Assembly (NCBI GenBank): GCA_001689445.1
Contig: LUJN01000003.1
Coordinates: 62,001-126,000, forward strand
DNA length: 64,000 bases
Origin: Bacteroidales bacterium M3
GTDB lineage: Bacteria > Bacteroidota > Bacteroidia > Bacteroidales > Muribaculaceae
Direction: 5' to 3'
Below, piece after piece: positions 46,066 through 54,766 of this stretch. Every line of letters starts with the position of its first letter. The first letter of the stretch is position 1. The notes beneath the pieces are model-generated. The model searched no databases. It was not told the DNA's origin and worked only from the letters and a program-made list of their open reading frames with translations. The position numbers and the translations under genes were made by a program.

Positions 46066-47124
46066 TTATTTATGCAGCATGGAGAGGGATTGCCAGGCGA
46101 GGCGGCGGAGCTGGTCGAGGAGGACGCAGGTGAGGTAGACACCGAGGAGGAAGGCGGTGATGAGGAGGGAGGCCACAAGGGGGGAATGGGAGTGGTAGAT
46201 GGTGCGGATGGGGTGGAAGAAGTAAGCGTTCATCACGTGGGGATTGGCGTGGATAAGGTAGACGGAGAACGCGGATGCGCCAAGCCAATTGACTATGCGG
46301 CTTTGGAAGCGCAGACGTGCAAAGGCGACTGACACCGCCATCGAGGCGACCAGGACAAACGGCGAGGCATATGAGGTGAAGATGGAGATACAGCGTTCGA
46401 TGGCCTCGCCATCGTGAGTGAGCATGATCGAGAGGACTATTGCAGCCGCCGTGGCGAGAGTGGCAATGAGTGCCACCATAAATGACGTGGAGGGGCTGAC
46501 ACGCATGGGCAGGCGAGTCAAGCGGGCATAACGGCCAAAAAGATAGAGGGTGACAAATGACGCAAGCCCGTATCCGCGCCTGTAGGCAATCTGCCATACA
46601 TCCGTGCCTCCGAGCAGACCCTCTACAAGGAGCATGGCGAGCAACAGTAGGAGAAGGCGGCGTGGCGGCACGCTATCGGCATAGAGATTGAGAGCGGGCG
46701 CGACGAGCATCAACGTGGCATATACCTGCGGGAACCAGTAATCCGAGCCAAACAGCCAGCGGTCACCAAACGCGCTCCAATCCCACGGCACAAGCCCCGA
46801 TGCGGAAAGCAGCAGATAGGGAGTCACCGCCCAAAAGAGCACCTGAAACAGGAAATTGCACGCCGACCGCATGGATAGCCGGATGCCAAAATAGCCCGAG
46901 ATGATGACAAACAGGTTGACGCACATCAATCCCACAACCTCAACAAGCACGCGCCATGTCTCAGCCAACGGGCTGTCGGCAAACGATGCCGCCGTGGGAA
47001 CACCCAATGCCCCGAAGTCGGAATGGACCACCAACACAAGAAACATAGCCACACACCGCAGCAACTCCATGTTGGACTGACGCGGAGGACGTGGCTGCGG
47101 CAAGGATGTCGGGGCTTCGGACAT
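46066..47124 (-). CDS. Acyltransferase 3 family membrane protein
   Basis: Multi-span O-acyltransferase (about ten spans, 352 residues) that probably acetylates a cell-surface glycan. The start is MSEAPTSLPQ at 47124, because the promoter -7 box at 47142 rules out longer forms. The family R-x10-H motif is LRCVAMFLVLVVHSDFG (about 18-34). VNLFVIISGYFGIRL and, near the end, WLGASAFSVYLIHANPHV are also typical. It is convergent with recQ and stands alone, not in a polysaccharide cluster, so the substrate is unknown. Confidence 0.87.
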   Translation of the reverse strand: MSEAPTSLPQPRPPRQSNMELLRCVAMFLVLVVHSDFGALGVPTAASFADSPLAETWRVLVEVVGLMCVNLFVIISGYFGIRLSMRSACNFLFQVLFWAVTPYLLLSASGLVPWDWSAFGDRWLFGSDYWFPQVYATLMLVAPALNLYADSVPPRRLLLLLLAMLLVEGLLGGTDVWQIAYRRGYGLASFVTLYLFGRYARLTRLPMRVSPSTSFMVALIATLATAAAIVLSIMLTHDGEAIERCISIFTSYASPFVLVASMAVSVAFARLRFQSRIVNWLGASAFSVYLIHANPHVMNAYFFHPIRTIYHSHSPLVASLLITAFLLGVYLTCVLLDQLRRLAWQSLSMLHK

Positions 47125-47141
47125 AGGCGATTGATTGTTGG

Positions 47142-47149
47142 CAAAAGTA
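47142..47149 (-). promoter_or_regulatory. -7 box of the acyltransferase gene
   Basis: TACTTTTG on the minus strand, 18 bases before the chosen ATG. The -33 is weak. Confidence 0.55.
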
Positions 47150-47467
47150 GCTATTTTTACCAATATCCATGCATATGGAGCAGTCAAATTGTCATGCGCA
47201 GATATGTTGCCAATAGCCATCTATCTGATTAAGATTAAGTTAATTTCGCGGGTATAATAAAAAATTGTGACAGGATAAACACATTTTAATCTCTTTTATA
47301 CGAAAAAGAGACCAAAAGCCATATCCATTCCCCCACAGGATTGTTTTTAGAGTATAAGCCGATTGCATAGCATAAATATGAAACCCGCTTTTTTATATCC
47401 CTCGCCCCCGTTATTGGTTAGCGATGATAGGTAACGGGGCTCTCATAAATAAATAGTTGAAACGTGG
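47150..47467. other. Intergenic stretch, AT-rich
   Basis: No gene is supported. It contains two small dyads: CTCTTTT/AAAAGAG at 47291-47310 and CCCCGTTA/TAACGGGG at 47406-47439. They lie downstream of the C10 peptidase gene, after its likely terminator. Confidence 0.6.
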
Positions 47468-47501
47468 GGCGCCCCTCATCTCGAAGGAGATGGGGGGCGC
47501 C
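47468..47501 (-). terminator. Hairpin after the C10 peptidase gene
   Basis: 15-bp stem (GGCGCCCCTCATCTC with its partner, one G-T pair) around a GAAG loop, 27 bases downstream of the stop. The T tract is poor, but position and stability fit a terminator. Confidence 0.6.
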
Positions 47502-47527
47502 TTTCGTCTATAGGGTGAAAGCGACGG

Positions 47528-50500
47528 CTATCGCATTAGGAGCTTGGCGACAGTGCCGTCGCTATAGCGCACGATAGTGATGCCGGCGGCCGAGGGCGAC
47601 GCGAGAGGACGGCCCGACAGGTCATAGTAGGCTACGGGGACACGGGAGGTTTCCGAGTCGGAAATGATATCGCCGATTGCCGACTGCTCGCACACGCGGA
47701 TGAGTGTGGTGCCCCCTCCGATGGCAGTAAACGTCAGCGTGATGTCCCCCGGGCCTATGCGGCGTATAAGGTTGCGATCTCCCACGATGTCATACCACCC
47801 CTCAGCCTCATTCCACACTTCGATATACTCGCTTTCGGCAATCTCTATCACGCCATCGTCCTCCTCGTTCCAAGAGAGGGAGTATCCAAGCCTCGCAGGG
47901 TCGCTTATCTCCAGCCAAGCCTCGTCACCGACGGCGGGCAGTACAAGTTCCCGGGTCGAGACTGTCGGGATGGCGTCGGCCGAGAGGAGCGTCACAAGTT
48001 GGCCGGCATTGGCTGCGCCATCGGCACTGTAGTAATATGACAGCATGGGGCGCGACGGGTCATCCAGCACGAGGCGGTTGCCGACAAGTCGTGCGCCCGT
48101 AAGCCCGCGGAGTTTCGACAAGTCCATACCCTGTGCGACATAGGAGGCAAGGTCGAACCCGTCACCGTCAAATGCGACAGCTGTCTCGGAGTTGCACTGA
48201 TAGTCAGTCCCCACGGGAGCCTCGGCAAACAACAGACGATTTTGCGAGACATCGAGCGTCTTCAGCGCGGCAAGATGCCGGAAATCGCCATGTGTCAGCT
48301 GATTGCCACGTACATTCAGAGTTTCCAATGCGGGCAGAGACGAGAGGTTGAGTGACGAAAGGCGATTGCCGGCACAGTTCAGGAAGGTCAAACGCGGCAT
48401 CCCGTCGGGGAGCGTCAACTCGGAGAGCAGGTTGTTTTGCACCTCAATACTCTCTATCAGCGGCAGCCTGTCGGGGAGAGCCAGGGTCTCAAGGCGGTTG
48501 TCGTTACATTCGAGGCTCGACAGGTCGACATCCGACAGGTCGAGCGATTCAAGTGCATTGTGCATCGCACACACCCGACACCCGGCGCCGACACCGCGTA
48601 TCGACAATTCAGACAAGGCGTTGTTGTAGTTAGCCCCGACGTAGGATAGACGCGGGCAATCGTTTACCTGTATCTTCTTCAATGTCGGCATCGTGCTTAA
48701 CGAGACCGTCTGCAATTGCGGCAAGCCTTTCAGGTCAACCTCGGTAAGGAGGTTGTCGGACGCCTCTATGCTACAGAGCATCGGGAAACGGTCGAGCCCC
48801 CTGAGGGAGGTGATGCCGGCATTCTCCCATTTCACATCCTCGACACGACCCATCTCGTAGTCGCTGAACCACCCGTCACGGTCGCTGTCGTAAGTATCCG
48901 TAAGGAGACCGCGCAACACCGGGCAATCTATCTCCGTGGCGGCAAAGCCTCGCGACACCAGCCTGACGGTCGCGGTCTCGCCCAATTGGACGCCGTCGCC
49001 ATCGGTCAACGTCAGCCGATAATCCCCCGAGTCAAGACGGGGTTCCGATTCCCTGAACCGCGAGGCGGGAATGTCAAGGCTGACAGACGACCCTGTATCT
49101 ATGCCCGGACGCATATCGCCCGTGACGCTGAATGTCATAACTTGCTTGTTATCGGCAGGATTGGCGATTACTGCCTGAATATCGCCATAGAACGGCGCAC
49201 CGTCGTTTCTCACCTCCACGGTGATAACCCCGTCACCCCAAGGGTCAACGACCGCCGGGATGTCAAGGCGCGTCACGGTGAGGGCAGGCGCCTCAGGCAC
49301 GTTGGCGGCGATGACGGAGACAGAGCCGTCCGCCACCCTTACCGTCACGTAGGGGACGGCGACTTCGCGTGCCGGCCACAGCCATTGCCACGCCTGGGTG
49401 TCAGCATCACGCCATGTCGGGAAAATGCGGTATTCGCCGTCGGGAAGCGTCCATGCGTCAACGCGGAGACTCGCGTCGCCCGTGACGGCTGCCGACGACT
49501 CGGCGGCAACACTACCCGTAGCGACATCGACTGCGCGCATACCGAACTGATGACCCGACGCGGGGAGCGTCAGCACATACGGGGCGGGCGTATAGCCATT
49601 CCAACCGTACTCTCCCTGAGGGTCGATTGCCCGCAACGCCATGTCAAACGCCGTGCCATCGGCGGTGGACAGCGAGGTGAACATGAACTCATGTCCGGAC
49701 GGCTTGTCGTCGGGAGCGGCAGGGCGGATACCCAGCACGACCTCCTGCCCGAAATTGTAGCCGCCGGTCGCACCGCCGATGCCCTGCTCACGAGGCGACA
49801 GCAGGTAGGGGGCAAAATAGCCGTCAGCCATGCCGCCCCACCCCCAGTTGATATGCAGGAAACCGTCAGCATCCATGCCGTCACACACAAACGCATGTCC
49901 GTGATAGTCCTTGGTGACCCCGGCATAGTAAACCGGGCGATCCTGCTGCAACTCGCCGTAGATCATAGCATCCCACGCCGCAAGAGTGTAGTACTCGGAT
50001 ATACGCATCACCATAGACGGCGAGTAGCCGTAGTCATCGACAAGCGCGGGCTTTACGCCGGTGGTCGTCGCCGACGTTGACGACGGGCGGTATTGCGCCC
50101 CGACACTCACACCGAGGTCGTGGAGCAGGCGCGACACCTCGGCATCCTGCGTCGCCGTGGTCATCCCCTCTCCATGCTCGTCGGCTATGAGCGACCAGTC
50201 GTAGGTGGCGGGATGATGATGGTAGCGCACAATCTGCCCCATCGCCAGCGGCACGCACCCGACCATCGTCGGCTGGGAAATCCATTGTCCGAAAGCATTG
50301 TACCCCTCCTCCACGGGACACTCGTTGTTGTAGGGTGCATCCTGACGCCACCGTGTCGAGCCGAGGAGCGGCGCGACGGCATGATATTCGCCATAGAGAT
50401 TGGAGAGAGTCGGCGCGGAGACTTGCCGCGATGACGCGGCATAACGCTGCAACATCTGCCGCGCCCCCTCGGGAAGCATGGCGAGGTCGAGTGGCGTGTC

Positions 50501-50809
50501 GAGCGAGTAGCCGAGGATGGGAGCCGGGGTATCCTCATCGGCGTTGACAATCACAAATCCCGGCGCGCCCTCGATGCCAAACAAATAAAAGGCGTCGGAA
50601 AGAGAATCGGGCGTGTCAGCTGCCACGACCTTAGGAGTGCAGGAGATTCTCTTGGCAGCGGGGTGGCGACCCGTTTGTACTGCACGCCCCAGGAAAGCCT
50701 CTGCCCGGCGTGCCGCCTCGCTCTCCGTCACTGCGGCTGACGCGTCATACGTCCCGAGACAAGCGGCTATCGTGCAACATGTTATTAGAATGTGCGGTTG
50801 TTTTGTCAT
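47528..50809 (-). CDS. C10 (streptopain-like) cysteine peptidase with leucine-rich repeats
   Basis: Large secreted protease (1093 residues from MTKQPHILI). Signal peptide about 1-26, propeptide about 27-140, then the C10 catalytic domain: MVGCVPLAMGQIVRYHHHP with catalytic C185, and DYHGHAFVCDGMDADGFLHINWGWGG with catalytic H305. Beta domains follow (about 350-600). LRRs (about 640-850: SLRGLDRFPMLCSIEASDNLLTEVDL, LNVRGNQLTHGDFRHLAAL) and a T9SS-like tail (YYDLSGRPLASPSAAG) complete it. Earlier in-frame starts lie upstream of the promoter at 50851-50881. Relatives include streptopain and interpain A. The LRR part may bind substrate or cells. Confidence 0.9.
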   Translation of the reverse strand: MTKQPHILITCCTIAACLGTYDASAAVTESEAARRAEAFLGRAVQTGRHPAAKRISCTPKVVAADTPDSLSDAFYLFGIEGAPGFVIVNADEDTPAPILGYSLDTPLDLAMLPEGARQMLQRYAASSRQVSAPTLSNLYGEYHAVAPLLGSTRWRQDAPYNNECPVEEGYNAFGQWISQPTMVGCVPLAMGQIVRYHHHPATYDWSLIADEHGEGMTTATQDAEVSRLLHDLGVSVGAQYRPSSTSATTTGVKPALVDDYGYSPSMVMRISEYYTLAAWDAMIYGELQQDRPVYYAGVTKDYHGHAFVCDGMDADGFLHINWGWGGMADGYFAPYLLSPREQGIGGATGGYNFGQEVVLGIRPAAPDDKPSGHEFMFTSLSTADGTAFDMALRAIDPQGEYGWNGYTPAPYVLTLPASGHQFGMRAVDVATGSVAAESSAAVTGDASLRVDAWTLPDGEYRIFPTWRDADTQAWQWLWPAREVAVPYVTVRVADGSVSVIAANVPEAPALTVTRLDIPAVVDPWGDGVITVEVRNDGAPFYGDIQAVIANPADNKQVMTFSVTGDMRPGIDTGSSVSLDIPASRFRESEPRLDSGDYRLTLTDGDGVQLGETATVRLVSRGFAATEIDCPVLRGLLTDTYDSDRDGWFSDYEMGRVEDVKWENAGITSLRGLDRFPMLCSIEASDNLLTEVDLKGLPQLQTVSLSTMPTLKKIQVNDCPRLSYVGANYNNALSELSIRGVGAGCRVCAMHNALESLDLSDVDLSSLECNDNRLETLALPDRLPLIESIEVQNNLLSELTLPDGMPRLTFLNCAGNRLSSLNLSSLPALETLNVRGNQLTHGDFRHLAALKTLDVSQNRLLFAEAPVGTDYQCNSETAVAFDGDGFDLASYVAQGMDLSKLRGLTGARLVGNRLVLDDPSRPMLSYYYSADGAANAGQLVTLLSADAIPTVSTRELVLPAVGDEAWLEISDPARLGYSLSWNEEDDGVIEIAESEYIEVWNEAEGWYDIVGDRNLIRRIGPGDITLTFTAIGGGTTLIRVCEQSAIGDIISDSETSRVPVAYYDLSGRPLASPSAAGITIVRYSDGTVAKLLMR

Positions 50810-50850
50810 ACTATATAGCATTAATGGATGATAGAATTGTTTGATTTTTA

Positions 50851-50881
50851 CAAATATACGCTTTACACGGGATTCCCGCAA
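50851..50881 (-). promoter_or_regulatory. Promoter of the C10 peptidase gene
   Basis: -33 TTG at 50879-50881, 20-base spacer, -7 TATATTTG at 50851-50858. The start point is near 50844, about 35 bases before the ATG at 50809. Confidence 0.7.
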
Positions 50882-50942
50882 CCGCCCGGCTCATTTAACA
50901 CTCATTATAGCCATTAATTTGGCGAATTTGAGTAGTTTTTGA

Positions 50943-50972
50943 TTGATAAAGCGGGGATTGTGCGTAACTTTG
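50943..50972 (+). promoter_or_regulatory. Promoter of gpmI
   Basis: -33 TTG at 50943-50945, 19-base spacer, -7 TAACTTTG at 50965-50972. It is divergent from the C10 peptidase promoter. Confidence 0.7.
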
Positions 50973-51012
50973 CGGGCGGAAAAACAACGTAACAACATAA
51001 CCGAATATTATT

Positions 51013-52527
51013 ATGGCAAAGAAAGCACTGTTAATGATCCTCGACGGATGGGGCATCGGCAACCACACCAAGGGCGACGTAATCTTCTCCACCCCCACCC
51101 CCTATTGGGACTATCTCATCAACACATACCCCAATTCGCAGCTTCAGGCAAGCGGCGAGAATGTCGGCCTGCCCGACGGACAGATGGGCAACTCGGAGGT
51201 GGGACACCTCAACATCGGCGCAGGCCGCGTGCTCTATCAGGACCTTGTGAAAATCAACAAGGCTATCAAGGACGGCTCAATATTGGAAAATCCCGAGATA
51301 AAGGGGGCGTTTGAATATGCCCGCGACAACGGCAAGGCGATGCATTTCATGGGCCTGACAAGCAATGGCGGCGTGCACTCGTCGCTCGACCACCTCTTTG
51401 CCCTCTGTGACATAGCCAAGCACTACGGCCTCGAAAAAGTGTACATCCACTGCTTCATGGACGGCCGCGACACCGACCCCCGCAGCGGCAAGGGCTTCAT
51501 CGAGCAGCTGCAGGAGCACTGCGACAAGAGCGCAGGCAAGATTGCCACTATCGTGGGACGCTACTACGCAATGGACCGCGACAAGCGCTGGGAGCGCGTA
51601 AAGGTGGCCTATGACGCGCTTGTCAACGGCGTGGGCGAGAAAGCCGCCGACATGGTTGCCGCAATGCAGCAGTCATATGACAACGACGTGACCGACGAGT
51701 TCATCAAGCCCATCGTCAACGCCAATGTCGACGGCACCATCAAGGCCGATGACGCCGTGATATTCTTCAACTACCGCAACGACCGCGCCAAAGAGATCAC
51801 CACCGTGCTCACCCAGCACGACATGCCCGAAGAGGGAATGCACACAATCCCCGGGCTACAGTACTACTGCATGACCCCCTATGACGCATCGTTCAAGGGC
51901 GTGCACATCCTCTTTGACAAGGAGAATGTCAACAACACCCTCGGCGAATACCTGTCGTCGCTCGACAAGACGCAGCTCCACATTGCCGAGACCGAGAAAT
52001 ATGCCCACGTGACCTTCTTCTTCAACGGTGGCCGCGAAGCCCCCTACGAGGGTGAGGAGCGCATCCTGGTTGCGTCGCCAAAAGTCGCCACCTACGACCT
52101 CAAGCCCGAGATGAGCGCATATGAGGTGAAAGACAAGCTCGTCGATGCCATCAAGAGCGAGAAGTACGACTTTATCGTCGTCAACTACGCTAACGGCGAC
52201 ATGGTAGGCCACACCGGCGTATACGAGGCTATCGAGAAGGCAGTTAAGGCTGTCGACGAGTGCGTCAAGGACACTGTCGAAGCCGCCAAGAAGGCCGGAT
52301 ATGAGGTAATCATCATCGCCGACCATGGCAACGCCGACAATGCCATCAACGCCGACGGCACGCCCAACACAGCCCACTCGCTCAACCCCGTGCCCTGTGT
52401 CTACGTGACCGACCGCAAGGACGCCAAGGTAGAGAACGGCATCCTCGCCGACGTCGCCCCCACCATCCTCAAAATCATGGGCATACCCCAGCCCAAGGAG
52501 ATGACAGGCCACGCGCTGATTGACTAA
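51013..52527 (+). CDS. gpmI: 2,3-bisphosphoglycerate-independent phosphoglycerate mutase
   Basis: Glycolytic enzyme that interconverts 3- and 2-phosphoglycerate using two manganese ions. The 504-residue protein has the metal-binding MILDGWGIG (D11) and the phosphoserine in QMGNSEVGHLNIGAGR (S61). HCFMDGRDTDPRSG follows, and the second metal site is in VNYANGDMVGHTG and IIADHGNADN. The length is normal. It has its own promoter and is followed by a REP-like inverted pair that may serve as its 3' structure. Confidence 0.97.
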   Translation: MAKKALLMILDGWGIGNHTKGDVIFSTPTPYWDYLINTYPNSQLQASGENVGLPDGQMGNSEVGHLNIGAGRVLYQDLVKINKAIKDGSILENPEIKGAFEYARDNGKAMHFMGLTSNGGVHSSLDHLFALCDIAKHYGLEKVYIHCFMDGRDTDPRSGKGFIEQLQEHCDKSAGKIATIVGRYYAMDRDKRWERVKVAYDALVNGVGEKAADMVAAMQQSYDNDVTDEFIKPIVNANVDGTIKADDAVIFFNYRNDRAKEITTVLTQHDMPEEGMHTIPGLQYYCMTPYDASFKGVHILFDKENVNNTLGEYLSSLDKTQLHIAETEKYAHVTFFFNGGREAPYEGEERILVASPKVATYDLKPEMSAYEVKDKLVDAIKSEKYDFIVVNYANGDMVGHTGVYEAIEKAVKAVDECVKDTVEAAKKAGYEVIIIADHGNADNAINADGTPNTAHSLNPVPCVYVTDRKDAKVENGILADVAPTILKIMGIPQPKEMTGHALID

Positions 52528-52553
52528 TCGCAGCACTGCCTCATCGGGGCACA

Positions 52554-52636
52554 AAAAGTAGGGACATGCCTTTGGCATGTGGACTTGGGTGCGGTCATCT
52601 GCACTTTCCACATGCCAAAGGCATGTCCCTACTTTT
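52554..52636. repeat. REP-like inverted pair (BIME), core A, copy 2
   Basis: Two 30-bp arms (52554-52583 and 52607-52636) with GTAGGGACATGCC/TTTGGCATGT cores and a 23-base centre. It starts 26 bases after the gpmI stop. Confidence 0.85.
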
Positions 52637-52789
52637 AAGCAAACTACAGGGCGTGGCATTCCCATGCATCCATGAGCAAATTGCCATCAAAACCATGTTA
52701 CAAATTACCATTGGAGCAATATTTCGCTTTCATTATGACACTTTGAATTAATTTTTGTTAATGAGGCGTCATTTTTATTGCAGCTTTTA

Positions 52790-52819
52790 TTGCGGGATGT
52801 GGGGAAATGCTTACATTTG
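52790..52819 (+). promoter_or_regulatory. Orphan promoter after gpmI
   Basis: -33 TTG at 52790-52792, 19-base spacer, -7 TACATTTG at 52812-52819. No credible gene follows; it fits the small RNA at 52826-52891. Confidence 0.6.
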
Positions 52820-52825
52820 CAATGT

Positions 52826-52891
52826 GTTTTTCATGGTATTAGATTTAAGGTTAACGAAGATTGGTTGTCGCGATGACAATCAATTTTTTTT
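52826..52891 (+). ncRNA. Candidate small RNA (~65 nt) with intrinsic terminator
   Basis: A promoter at 52790-52819 predicts a start near 52826. An 11-position stem (52859-52869 with 52875-52885, one G-T pair, loop GCGAT) is followed by eight Ts at 52884-52891, a classic terminator. The transcript would be about 65 nt. A 24-codon frame from ATG 52833 runs through the terminator and is a weaker explanation. No known RNA family was recognised. Confidence 0.5.
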
Positions 52892-53022
52892 GTACCTACT
52901 GCAATGATTTTTAGACATAGGGACGGTATTTTTTGACATAAGGACATAGGGACATAGGGCTGCGCGGGAAAGCGATGGTCGAAGTTGCGGCGTTTTTGCA
53001 GGCGGGGTGTGAAAAACAAAAA
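52892..53022. other. Intergenic stretch between the small RNA and tRNA-fMet
   Basis: No gene is supported. It contains short GACATAGG/GACATAAGG repeats (52915-52960) that resemble the 9-bp family. Confidence 0.5.
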
Positions 53023-53043
53023 GGTCAGCCGGATGACTGACCT
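53012..53043 (-). terminator. Terminator of tRNA-fMet
   Basis: GGTCAG/CTGACC stem (53023-53042), followed on the minus strand by TTTTTGTTTTT. Confidence 0.7.
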
Positions 53044-53053
53044 CTTGCTTGAT

Positions 53054-53128
<75 letters not shown>

Positions 53129-53141
53129 ATGTTTGTGAGTG

Positions 53142-53173
53142 CAAAGGTATAGCGTTTTTCCTATTCCTCCAAA
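53142..53173 (-). promoter_or_regulatory. Promoter of tRNA-fMet
   Basis: -33 TTTG at 53170-53173, 20-base spacer, -7 TACCTTTG at 53142-53149, all on the minus strand. Confidence 0.75.
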
Positions 53174-53328
53174 TTTTATGTCCTATATTTGTGTTAAAAA
53201 ACATAAACACATTCATTTTGGAGCATTTGAGGCGATTATCCAATGGCGATTTGCATGGTTTTCACTCACTTTAACGGCTGTATATTAGATTTTCGGGGAA
53301 AGTGTGAGCAATTAAAAGGAAATAGTTA

Positions 53329-53336
53329 TAACTTTG
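53329..53336 (+). promoter_or_regulatory. -7 box of the ROK kinase gene
   Basis: TAACTTTG, 42 bases before the ATG. The -33 is not clear. Confidence 0.6.
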
Positions 53337-53377
53337 TAAGCAAAGAACCATTTTAACCTGAAACAAAACTTACAATC

Positions 53378-54391
53378 ATGAGCAAACCTTATGTACTTGG
53401 TATCGACATAGGCGGTACCAACACCGTTTTCGGCATCGTCGATGCCAGAGGTGTAGTGCTTGCAAGCGCATCAATCAAGACCCGTAAACACAGTGATATC
53501 ACCGCCTATATCGACGAACTATACACTGAGGCCACCAAGCTGATGGAGGCCAACGACGCCATCGACAAGGTGCATGGCATCGGCATCGGCGCACCCAACG
53601 CCAACTACTTCACCGGCACAATCGAGGGGGGCGTCAACCTGCCGTGGCCTACCCCGCTGCCCCTGGCACAACTCGTGAGCGACAAGTTTGGCATCCCCGT
53701 AGCCATCACCAACGACGCCAACGCGGCAGCCATCGGCGAGATGACCTACGGCGCAGCACGCGGTCTGAAGGACTTTATCATGATAACGCTCGGCACCGGC
53801 GTTGGCAGCGGCATAGTCATCAACGGCCAGATGGTATACGGCCATGACGGATTTGCCGGCGAGCTTGGTCACCTCATCATGAAGCGCAACAACGGACGCC
53901 TCTGCGGATGCGGCCGCACGGGATGCCTTGAGACCTACTGCTCGGCAACAGGCGTGGCACGCACGGCACGCGAGTTCCTTGAGATACGCACCGAGCCGTC
54001 ACTGCTCCGCAACATGGATATCGCCGCCATCACCTCCAAGGATGTATATGACGCCGCCATCGCGGGCGACAAGCTGGCCAAGGACGTGTTTGAGTTCACA
54101 GGCAACATCCTCGGCGAGGCTCTGGCCGACTTCACGGTGTTCTCATCGCCCGAGGCATTCATCCTGTTCGGCGGTCTCGCCAAGAGCGGCGACCTGCTCA
54201 TGAAACCTCTGAAGAACTCGATGGAGAAGAACATGATGCCGATTTTCAAAGGCAAGGTCAAGGTGCTTCTCTCGGAACTGAAAGAGGCCGATGCCGCCGT
54301 GCTCGGTGCAAGCGCACTGGGCTGGGAGGCCAAGCCCACCCCCGCGCCGGCTCCCGTACCCGCAACGGTGCCCGTAACACCGCAAGCCTAA
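53378..54391 (+). CDS. ROK family glucokinase
   Basis: Cytoplasmic sugar kinase, most likely glucokinase; it would phosphorylate glucose released by the beta-glucan enzymes, though it is not linked to that locus. The 337-residue protein has the ATP loop LGIDIGGTNT, catalytic D113 in TNDANAAAIGE, LGTGVGSG, and the ROK zinc site H165 in GELGHLIM with CGCGRTGCLE (C176, C178, C183). The C-terminus ends in a Pro/Ala/Val-rich tail of about 20 residues not needed for catalysis. It is followed by AGTGC-type repeats and a terminator inside a MITE-like element. Confidence 0.92.
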   Translation: MSKPYVLGIDIGGTNTVFGIVDARGVVLASASIKTRKHSDITAYIDELYTEATKLMEANDAIDKVHGIGIGAPNANYFTGTIEGGVNLPWPTPLPLAQLVSDKFGIPVAITNDANAAAIGEMTYGAARGLKDFIMITLGTGVGSGIVINGQMVYGHDGFAGELGHLIMKRNNGRLCGCGRTGCLETYCSATGVARTAREFLEIRTEPSLLRNMDIAAITSKDVYDAAIAGDKLAKDVFEFTGNILGEALADFTVFSSPEAFILFGGLAKSGDLLMKPLKNSMEKNMMPIFKGKVKVLLSELKEADAAVLGASALGWEAKPTPAPAPVPATVPVTPQA

Positions 54392-54395
54392 ACGA

Positions 54396-54438
54396 GTGCT
54401 AAACGAGTGCACAGCGCATAGTGCAGAGTACAAAGTTT
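54396..54438 (+). repeat. AGTGC-type 3'-end repeat after the ROK kinase gene
   Basis: ACGAGTGCTAA, ACGAGTGCACAG, CGCATAGTGCAGAG and TACAAAGT units follow within five bases of the stop, in the same orientation relative to the gene as at 16966 and 39243. Confidence 0.6.
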
Positions 54439-54439
54439 T

Positions 54440-54629
54440 TAAGTGGCTGTGTCAAAATTAAGTGCATGGAATTTATCCTCTTCGAGGAAACCCGTTTTGC
54501 TTGATTCCACTACCCCATACAACGCAAAAGCGAGGCAATCTGACGATTTACCTCGCTTTTTGCTTAGTGTGGGGTTAACTCAAATTAAAGTCTTCGACTT
54601 ATTGCTGATTTTGACACATCACCTTTTTA
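54440..54629. mobile_element. Diverged MITE-like element (~190 bp)
   Basis: The left end TAAGTGGCTGTGTCAAAATT resembles the end of the 198-bp MITE with three extra bases. The right end contains the complementary TTTTGACACATCACC. The interior is different and carries the hairpin at 54526-54561. No coding capacity. Confidence 0.55.
54526..54561 (+). terminator. Terminator within the diverged MITE
   Basis: AAAAGCGAGG/CCTCGCTTTT stem with an inner AATC/GATT pairing, ending in five Ts. It probably ends the ROK kinase transcript and may also stop the convergent VOC transcript. Confidence 0.75.
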
Positions 54630-54660
54630 TCGGAAGTTGCAAAACTTGCCGGCTGTATTG

Positions 54661-54743
54661 AAATGCAGGGACATGCCTTTGGCATGTGGAAGGAGCAAAT
54701 GGCCGCATCCAAGTCCACATGCCAAAGGCATGTCCCTACATTT
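54661..54743. repeat. REP-like inverted pair (BIME), core A, copy 3
   Basis: Two 30-bp arms (54661-54690, 54714-54743) with the same ACATGCC/GGCATGT palindrome; one base differs in the left head (GCAGGG instead of GTAGGG). It lies just downstream of the VOC gene stop. Confidence 0.85.
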
Positions 54744-54766
54744 TTACGGTTTAATCCTGTGAGGAT

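Noticed and set aside
48716..50080. 454-codon open frame antisense to the C10 peptidase
   Set aside because: The opposite strand encodes clear C10 motifs; this frame is rich in R, H and G with no domain.
52833..52907. 24-codon frame inside the candidate small RNA
   Set aside because: It runs through the stem and T tract of the terminator, so full-length translation is unlikely.
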